The notes under the pieces are model-generated. The model did not search any database and was not told the origin of the DNA. It worked only from the letters and a program-made list of their open reading frames with translations. A program made the position numbers and the translations under genes. Positions 56,029 through 64,000 of a DNA stretch of 64,000 nucleotides are shown here, in pieces. How positions within the stretch are numbered: position 1 is the stretch's first letter; every line of letters begins with the position of its first letter. Location: the NCBI GenBank assembly GCA_020747065.1, contig JAGMVK010000001.1, forward strand, positions 1,736,001-1,800,000, in the 5' to 3' direction. Origin of the DNA: Cadophora sp. MPI-SDFR-AT-0126 (taxonomy: Eukaryota; Ascomycota; Leotiomycetes; Helotiales; Ploettnerulaceae).

Positions 56029-58160
56029 CTGCAATCAATCTATCGTAAAGAGTCAAAATAGTTGGAAGAGAAGGAAAAAAGACTATGATTGAATGAGCAG
56101 ATTGAACAAGTGCAAAATAAGAGAGCCTCGAAGAAAGCCCGTACGCGCCTTTTGGTGCCCCCAAGACTTTCGGGGCTGAGATTTGAGGCTGGCATGCATG
56201 TTCGAGGCGCCCATCACACGATGAACCGGCATCCAATATTTCCAGAACGCCACAAGGCTACACTCTTCCCAGAAAGTGTGCAGACTAGCCAATTTGATAT
56301 CGTGGTGGTGCCTTCTGGTGATGTCCACCATGGTGAACATTCGCTCACCGATAGGACAGCCTCATTTGCCTTCACGACTGCCTGCTCTGTCATAATTCGT
56401 GTATACACGCACCGTGAAGGAAGGTTTAGCAAGGCACATAATCCGAAAGAAATTGATGTAGAGATTCTCTTGAGACGATTATATCTATATCATGGAAGGC
56501 AATCAATCATTTTTGTGTTGATCTTGTGAAGTGAATGTGATCAAGAATTGACGTTGAAGCACCCAACCCAAGAACTTCGGGCCTTTAAATAGAGCTACCA
56601 TCTTCTTTTCCACGCGAATTTGGGATTGACTTCCCAATAAAATCAAGAAGAAAACTATGTGGCGAGCAATGAATGGTTTAGATTGAGGAAGAGTTCAATA
56701 ATTGATGTTGATAAAATACAAATCGAGAAGACTTGCCGCCGCCTCATTTCACCTGTGAGCTTCGCTCCTAGCAAGTCTAAATCTGAGGCGAAAGAAACCT
56801 AGTCCCTCAGGTCGTGGACATGGGTATCGATGAGATCTTGTGCCTGTGAGAATTCTCAGATGGAAACAATAACATATGATGTGATGAGTAGAAGCAATGG
56901 TGGTCATGTTGATCGTGCGGATGATCTAGACGAGGTACAAGCTGTTTTCATAAATAGTTTTAAATGTACAAGCCACCTAAAATTTTCAAAAGCACCCCTC
57001 TTTTCTATTCGCAGCCTTTTCCGCGCCTAACAACGATCGTTCTAAGAAGTAAGAAATTGTAGAGAAATAAAGTAGTAACTTATCGCTTTCAATATATCTA
57101 AGTTTTATTATATATAAAAGTATACGTGCGGTATAGTATATAATACAATAGAAATCGTGGTTTTTCCTTCTTTCCTTAGAAGCTCGCGTGATTTTTATGC
57201 TATATCGTTAAATAAGAAACGTATTATCGCGCCTTTAAATACTATACTCAAACTATACCTCTTAAACTAATTAAAACTAAATAGAAGTAAAATTCTAGTT
57301 TATAATTATCTTTTCCTTAAAGAGAGTTTATTCTTACAAATATTTAAAGATGCAGGAGGAAGGGGTGCGGGTACGCAAAAGGTCGAGGGCGACCTTGGAT
57401 TTTTGTGTTAGGTGGTCTGAGTGCCTCGCAGAATTAAAACTATTTATGAAAAAGATTGTAGGCAATCTCTGACAGCGCTTGGATCATCTCATTCACTTCA
57501 CGCCCGTAGCCCGGGAAATCTAATCTGGCAATGTCTGAAAGATTTCAGCGAGGCTTTCAGTCAGAACCGATTGAAATGACTAAAATACCATCTCCTTCAT
57601 CTGAAACTGCCCCTGACAAGCCGGACATATAAATTTTGTTGTGGGAAGATCGCCCTAATCACATGAGTATTACTTGCATCACATTGGAGTTCCCGCTCCA
57701 ATAGATGGTCTAGATCAGGTCAGATTACCCCTGCTACTGAAGATGGTGGAGATCGAATCTCACATACCGCATACAAAGATTATGTAAGCATGGGTCAACA
57801 CCAGTTGAACTTCCTCCGTACGCCAGAATCTCACAGCAAACATCGTTCCCTTTCCTCTCCTGCTCGCCTGGCACTAAGACACAATAACAGAGGGCTTGTA
57901 TTGGTGGGGAAATTTTGGAAGATCAGGCATAGGACAAGCCGGGTCCGGGCCGAAATATATAAAAGACAAGAATGATGTTACACTAGTCAAGTGGTTTTCT
58001 GGTAGTCAATAAGTGGATCACTTGATTGATTATGAAATGGTGGCAGCAGATCTAATGATGTTTTGTCTGCGGAGGTGATATCTTTCAGCTTTTCAAGTTA
58101 TAGGAGCTTCTCCAAAGCTCTTGCAGAGTCCTCAATCCTCAGATGTCACTCAAATTCTAT
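56029..58160. other. Intergenic region including an AT-rich island
   Basis: 2.1 kb downstream of the GH16 gene and upstream of the cysteine-rich gene. A missing 5' exon of the latter may lie near 56040-56340. The part near 57030-57345 is markedly AT- and TpA-rich and listed separately. No complete gene supported. Confidence 0.4.
57030..57345. repeat. AT-rich island, possible RIP-mutated repeat relic
   Basis: About 300 bases strongly enriched in A, T and TpA steps (TATATATAAAAG, TATAGTATATAATAC) against balanced flanks, with stops in all frames. This is the signature left by repeat-induced point mutation in ascomycetes, but no element ends or repeats were identified. Confidence 0.45.
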
Positions 58161-59153
58161 TCATGCACTGTTATAAACAGCAACGTACTCGACTCTCATC
58201 GGCACCCCCGGCCTCGTTGCCTCGATCGGTGTCGTGCTCCCAAGAACATTATTCGGGAAGCTCCCACCAATCGCCAGATTCAGCAGTATAAAGCACCCGC
58301 CATGCACAGTAGTAGCCCAAAGCTCACTCCCCAACTGAGTTTCAGTGACAGTCTGATAAGTTTTCCCATCAACTTCCCAAGAGATCTTCTCAGGAGTCAC
58401 ACTCCTGTCAACTACAATGGCAAAAGTATGGAAGTTTCCCTGGCAAGCCGTCCCATTACCACATGGTGAATTGGCAGAGATGCCGTTCGTCTCGTCGCAT
58501 TTTCCGCCGGGGTTGACGTCACAGTGTAGCGTACCCCAGACTTTGTTCAGGCCATTGACGTTCTCCATGATGTCGAACTCGCCGACTATGGGCCAGTTGG
58601 TGTAGACTCCGCGGAAAGCACCACCGAGTGTCCAGAAAGCGGGCCAGTAGCCTGTTGCGGCTGTGCCGGTGATATCGGGCATGGCGACACTGCCTTGGAT
58701 GCGCATCTTGCCTCCTTCGGCGGCGACGAAGTCTTTGCGTTGGGTTTCGATGCGGGCGGATGTCCATGCGCCTGTAGAGTCGCGGAGGGGGGTTATGGAG
58801 AGGGTGCCGTTCCCTGATAGAGCGAGGTTCTCTAGTGAGCTTGTGTAGGTTTGGATTTCTCCTGTGCCGAACTGTGTTTCTTTAGTATATGTTCTGTCCA
58901 CTTGGAAATGTGTGTAGCAGTCGTGGTATCGTTGAGGCAAGTAGAATCTAGGAAGATGTAGGCTTACGTTGGGAGCACCACCTGGATACGAAGTACCCGT
59001 AGTAACAATCCAATTCGCAGGGTCTGGTAGGCTCTTTGCAGTTCCGACAAAATCATCACTCCAAGTGAGAGTGAACCCAGGAACCTGAGGTATAGTTGCT
59101 TTGATGCAAGTTGCAAGAGCGAGAACCACTGCGATGAAATTCAGAGAAGTCAT
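58161..59153 (-). CDS. Secreted glycoside hydrolase family 16 (endo-beta-1,3(4)-glucanase type)
   Basis: Preferred model: exons 59153-58968 and 58871-58161, 298 residues. Residues 1-19 (MTSLNFIAVVLALATCIKA) are a signal peptide. The catalytic motif GEFDIMENV, with nucleophile and acid/base Glu flanking Asp (ExDxxE), lies near residues 159-167. WSDDF, GTSYPGGAPN, GTGEIQTYTSS, GYWPAFWTLG and VEYVAVYNS are family landmarks. GH16 enzymes of this type cut mixed-linked or beta-1,3-glucans in plant or fungal walls. The 96-base intron has GTAAGC and CAG ends but is a multiple of three with no stop, so the unspliced frame is also open; removal restores the conserved PN-FGTGEIQT junction. Confidence 0.93.
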   Translation of the reverse strand: MTSLNFIAVVLALATCIKATIPQVPGFTLTWSDDFVGTAKSLPDPANWIVTTGTSYPGGAPNVSLHLPRFYLPQRYHDCYTHFQVDRTYTKETQFGTGEIQTYTSSLENLALSGNGTLSITPLRDSTGAWTSARIETQRKDFVAAEGGKMRIQGSVAMPDITGTAATGYWPAFWTLGGAFRGVYTNWPIVGEFDIMENVNGLNKVWGTLHCDVNPGGKCDETNGISANSPCGNGTACQGNFHTFAIVVDRSVTPEKISWEVDGKTYQTVTETQLGSELWATTVHGGCFILLNLAIGGSFPNNVLGSTTPIEATRPGVPMRVEYVAVYNSA

Positions 59154-61079
59154 GTTGAGGATTGAAGTTGACTGAAGGAGTGCTAAATGTGAAATTCGAG
59201 AATGAGGCCAAATGAGAAAATGAAATCAGGAATGGTGAAGTGAAAGAAGACGAAAAGTCTGAAGAATCAAAACCTTATCTCACAACGGACAGCAGCGTTG
59301 CTTTATACAAATCCAGGTCTCAACTTCATCATTGCACCCTTCCCACAGTGATGCCAACCATTTCGATCTCTTATCTTAAAATAACACCGAGACCGAAGCA
59401 GGCTTGTTGGTAATCCTTCCGAAGATGATGAAGAAAAGTCTAACTGAATCTTTGCTTTCAAAAAAGTTAGTATAGTTTCCTCTGAGCCAGCACAAGAGAA
59501 TTGAATAAATGAACGCCTCCCCCAAAAGACCATATTGTCAAACGGGCCTACTCCACCTAGCTTATGCCTTCACTCCAGACGTTGAACCCATGACTCGCTT
59601 CGAGGCAGATCGATCTGGATCTGTTCGCTGACCAATCTTTAATACCTGCGTGGAGGTTAGCGGATCTATCAAAGGTCTTCATTGTGTGGAGCTGTCATGT
59701 TTTAGGCTAGAGCGTTGCCGGACATGTCTCATGTATTGAGTATGGGTTGGACCGAGGTCTATCTCTACTGACTGCAGAGCTTAGCGAGGAGACTTGATGT
59801 GCAGGCGATCTGAGGATCACTGGAGTGCATGGACTAGAAGGGATCGAGGATGTTTATCTCGCCGAAATTCAGGGGCTCGCTAATGAAAATACCCAACCGA
59901 GGACCCCTCCGCTAAACAACACAATTGAGGGGCCATCTCGCTTGCCAGACTACATCTCAAAATCACCGAGATCTTGTCTCATAAATCTTGACTTGATGTT
60001 GGTTTTGCCGAGTCTTTTCAGCCTTTTGGAAAACCGCCAGACTTAGGTCGCTGATGTCTGCCTGTCATACCCTCTCATTCGCTTTCTCCGTTAATTCTCC
60101 TGGTACCCCCCTCATATCACCAATCCTATACCCTCAAAATACACCAAACAGAACTTAGAAATCCCAAACGAAACCAAACAATCCACCTCTCTTCTCCACA
60201 ATCCAAATCGGAAGAAAAACGAACCTTCCATCATCCCATGCTAAATCATGACAGCTCGCTAAACAATGCTCGGGTTTGATCAAAGCTTGTCTGGGGACTT
60301 GAGATGTGCCCCTCTTCGACGCACCTTGTGTTCAGACGCAGAACTCCACTCGACCACTTATATCTCCGATAACAACAAATTGCCATCTAATACCCATCGT
60401 CTGGGCAAGCCAGTAGTCCCTACAAGTAATCATTTACTTCCCTTACTTTCTCTCCGATGTTCTGGTAGAGCTCAAAGTCCACCACCTGTCAAGAGCAATC
60501 TAATCCAGACATTCGGCACCCCGCTAAAGCCCACGGCATAACAACCCCTCTCACAACCCCTCCCGCCGTCAAACGAACCTTATCGGGAAGTTTGTAAGCG
60601 ATGTTCTGCATCTATTTGCCGTCTAAAGATGGTCCGATACATCTATTTTAGCTCCCGTCTTTCGAAACAAAGTCAAGGAAAGTCTAAGTGGCCCCACCCT
60701 ACCCCCCCTTCCGGTGCCCGATAAGCGAGACTGACCAAATCATGCAGACCACTACGGCTTGCATGAGACGCCCGCACCTCTGTATTGGGACCTGGAAAAC
60801 GACAAATTCCTAGGACTCATGAGATTATATATACAGATGGTAGTATATACAAGGTACATGTCTCATGTGTAACTATATGTAGATACACTAGTGCAAACCC
60901 TCTTTAACGCCCCCTGATTTGTCCAAAGAAGGCCGAGAGCATGTATACAACATATTTTGGACGCCAAAATCCCAGGTTTCCCAATATCCATCACAAGAAT
61001 TCCAGCCCAGTGTATCCTGAGAGCGCATAATAAAGAGAGTCATAATATATACACCATGATGTTGAAAGGCTCTGGCCGA
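59154..61079. other. Intergenic region
   Basis: 1.9 kb upstream of the GH16 gene and downstream of the right-edge regulator. Short open frames only; the last few hundred bases (TATATATACAG-type sequence near 60828-60890) look like 3' flank. Nothing supportable seen. Confidence 0.4.
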
Positions 61080-64000
61080 TCAACCATTCCCCTCATTCCC
61101 CATATTCATATCTACATTTCCAGTCATCCCTCCTCCAGCAGGCATACCAACCTGTGTCGTCGACCCATTGTCAAAGAAGTTCAGCACGTCCTGCGGCAGG
61201 TACTCCAACCAGGGCATCATCTCGCCACCCATGGAAGTCATATCGATCTCCTGGCTCTCCATCATCATATCCCCAACGTTGCCCACAAAGTTCGTACCCG
61301 GAAACCCATTGCTACTCTGTGAGAAGTCGTACGAGCCTGGATCTTGGCGATTATTTGGAGATGTCATGTTCTGGTCATAGGAGTGATGCGAGTTTGGGGT
61401 GCCATGAGCGAAGGGAGAGCTCTGAAGGCCGAGAAGCATTTCGGCATCTGATGTTGAGGCTGAGTCGGCGGTCATTGAAGGGTACTTGGGAGCTGGCGGA
61501 GGCATCGGTTGGGAGCTTTGTCGACGTGGTGCTGCAAAAGGAGCATATCGCGAATGGTAAGAAGTTGATGTAGAAGATGCTGTCGCCTCTGGTAGACTCT
61601 GCCGAATAGGGTCGTAAATCATGTTTCCAGTCGCTGGTGGGGGTGGAGGCGGCGGTTGGGGATTTTCCCCTGCCATATTTTGATACATAAATGTCAGATT
61701 GGAACTTGGAGAGTTCGTGGTACCGGTCAACGACCAGCCAATAGCTTGGGACGGGTCGATGGCTGGTGATCCAGGAAGATTTTCCATTCGAGGAGACTTC
61801 AAATCAGGGAAACGGCCAGGATTTGGAGTGGTCAATTTCCTTTGCCAAGTGGGTATTAGATCGTGTCTAACTTTTGTGCTTTCATACTCCTGCTCAGTGT
61901 ATGTTTCTGGATCCCAGATGCCTTTGGCTTTCTGATCAAGTGCCACAAGAATATATCTTGTTCCAGCCCAATACGTCTCCAGTTGTTGCAAAGCCTTATA
62001 GCACCGTTGATAATTTTGATTGGCAGCCGAAGCAAGTAGTGTGTGCTTCTGTTTCTGCTCATTAGATACGTTCTTCAAGGTTGGATCTTTGACATCGAAG
62101 GATGTGTCGACATTCCGCGGAGGACTTACGTCTCGTGAAGTAGGCTGCGATGCAGTATGAGCAGCGGGCTCCATGAGAAACGCACATGCCGCAATGTACA
62201 TTGGCTGGCTGGTAAACGGGTTCCCGATAAAGCTTCTAGGATCAATCAATTCCGCGAAAGCTAAAATATCAGCGATTGTCTTTGCTGAGGACATGCTGAG
62301 CTCTCGACTGTGGGGGAGCAAGGACAGAATTTGGCCTTCAAATGAATGCATCAGTGTCGGCTGATGTAGCAGCATGATGAGAGTGTGGAACCAGAAATGG
62401 ACCTAAAGCACGTTAGCATTGTTGGGAGGAAACGTAGATGTCGGCCTTACCAGGATGAAATTTGTGCCCTCCCCAGACTTTACATAATGCTGAAAGTTTG
62501 CAGCATTGAAGGTCAACCTCTGGTCCAATCTTTGGTATAATTGAGTCAGATCTTTCTCCATTCCTTGAAGTCCTTCAATTTTCTTCGGGGTGACATCCTT
62601 CGCATCTCTGATGTTATTCAACAGATCCGAGACCCTGCCATACAGATGAATAATTTGGATCAAGGCAGGGAATGGATTCGGCCATCCACTATCAGCATTC
62701 GACGTGATTTCTGGGAACGACAATTCGAAGTCTTCATCCCTCAAAGTAACAGGTCTTCCTGTCCCAGATGAGATGACTCGGTCAAGCATGAAAACAGCCC
62801 ACAAAGTGTCGATTCTTTCCTGCTCTACATCCTTCATTTCTTGAACACTGATGGCGGGAGGGACATCTGAGTGCGTCGAGTCATTGCTTGACCGGTGATA
62901 ACCAGGATCTTTCTGCCCTTGATGCTTGACGCCATCGAGTTTCTGTAGACCCAAATCCACAGCCATTCGAATCGCGCATCCCAGATACATCCATAGAGCA
63001 CTATCCTGATTGGCTCCGAATCCTTCGTATGCCAGAAGTAAGCACGCTTGGACAGCTGCTACTGTGGGACATGGAAACGTATCAACCACAGCAGCTTTTG
63101 CTCTCTGGGCAAATCCATGTCCGTACTCTGACTTTGGCAACAAATTGTCAGGATGCCCAATAAGGAGTGGATGGTCAGAGAAGCGAGCTGCCAGACCACA
63201 GACTGCATCAACAAGTATTGGCTCGGCGGACTTCTCTTCCACACGTTGGATGAAAGGCTTCTGACGGAGGAAAGGATAGTTCGACCCTAGATGGGCGAAG
63301 AATGTCTCCACAAGATGGATGATCAAACGATTCACAGGCAATGGGTCGTTCTGATCATATATCGGCATATCGATGGCAGATCTAGGTTCTGTCCCAGCTT
63401 GTGGTTGCGTGCCTCCGTAACCAGAACTTCCACCTCCGATGCCATTTGAGCCCGGAGACACTACCTTGTTAGTACTGAACACCTGCTCGAAATGGGGGCA
63501 ACATACTCGCTACAGAAGACCCACCTGTACTCCTCCGATGTTCTCTGACTGATACAACCATTTGTTTGAAGCCCGGGACGATTGCAGTAGGGCCAAAGTA
63601 TCTAAAGTATGGTACTCGATGGTTCTCATGAGGTAGCACAGGTGATCGTTCCGCTTACAGATCAGTCAGTATCCAGTCGTCCGCTAATCTTGACGCAACA
63701 TACCTGCTGGGCTTTGCGCTTCGTCTGAAAACACTGCACTGTCTCTATAGTCCATAAAAGAGCCCCGTCCTTTCCCACTATCTCTTGTATCCTGACGTTT
63801 TGGGGGACTCGGGTTGTAGCTGGAATAATTCTGCTGCTTCGGATTTGCATCTCCCCTCTTCATCTCCAGGTTTGCGCCAGGATAATTGCCCTGGGATGGT
63901 CGTTGCCTATGCCCATTCTCCCTTCTCGCTGGAGTCCCATCCGCGCTTCTACTATCATCTTCCTCTTCATCATCGTCGTCGTTGTCTCTTCGCGAGCTGT
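61080..64000 (-). CDS. Large fungal-specific transcription factor (5' end outside window)
   Basis: Four exons are visible (64000-63704, 63653-63525, 63460-62451, 62402-61080), about 918 residues in frame; the N-terminus, where a Zn2Cys6 cluster would be expected, is beyond the right edge. Exon 2 encodes RVPYFRYFGPTAIVPGFKQM, a block I know from large Zn2Cys6 regulators of the cutinase/fatty-acid or xylanase activator kind. Exon 3 carries the PF04082-type region: ALWMYLGCAIRMAVDLGLQ and TLWAVFMLDRVISSGTGRP. The C-terminal part has SSAKTIADILAFAELID, then Pro/Gln/Ser-rich probable activation sequence with a PPPPPPP run. The exon 1-2 intron needs an AAG acceptor; the next has a perfect TACTAAC branch site. 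The regulated pathway is not shown. Confidence 0.9.

Overview
The window is nuclear DNA of a filamentous ascomycete (Pezizomycotina). The grounds are short introns (mostly 46-70 bases, GTRNGT donors, CTAAC/CTGAC-like branch sites), Zn2Cys6 regulators, MFS drug transporters, a peroxisomal alcohol oxidase, a DUF3433-type membrane protein, a GH16 glucanase and a fungal NB-ARC/TPR protein. A Leotiomycete is plausible, but only from general resemblance. All exon models were built by hand; those listed with junctions keep one reading frame through every splice.

Left third (1-24,200): a Zn2Cys6 regulator running off the left edge is divergent from a DHA14 efflux pump. Next come a mucin-like single-pass protein, an NB-ARC/TPR (NLR-like) protein with an acidic repeat-bearing N-terminus, and an 11-exon alcohol oxidase ending in a peroxisomal signal. 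A 3.9 kb stretch with no supported gene leads to an unusual segment (about 17.0-20.8 kb). It is bounded by a direct repeat that carries 12 bases of a tRNA-Thr gene on the left and the complete intron-bearing tRNA-Thr(CGU) on the right. Inside are an orphan membrane/helical-protein gene of uncertain exon structure and a coiled-coil pseudogene on the opposite strand, whose three stop codons are each one C-to-T step from Arg or Gln codons. A single-exon DHA1 transporter follows.

Middle third (25,000-47,400): mostly conserved genes. These are a fungal regulatory-looking protein with an R/E/D tract, a probable Utp8-type ribosome-biogenesis factor divergent from an Elg1-type clamp unloader, a small secreted cysteine-containing protein, the mitochondrial phosphate carrier, glutamate decarboxylase and a DUF3433-type multi-pass membrane protein.

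Right third (48,200-64,000): a small conserved protein; a head-to-head pair of a divergent Hsp70-like ATPase and a long coiled-coil protein sharing about 250 bases of promoter; a cysteine-rich membrane-anchored protein whose exons do not join in frame; an AT-rich island that looks mutated by RIP; a secreted GH16 glucanase; and the C-terminal part of a large fungal-specific transcription factor cut by the right edge.

The most unusual elements are the split tRNA repeat with its decayed contents, the Hsp70-like/coiled-coil pair, the NLR-like protein with a non-standard N-terminus, and the repeated need for AAG 3' splice sites (plus one GC-AG intron) to make good gene models.
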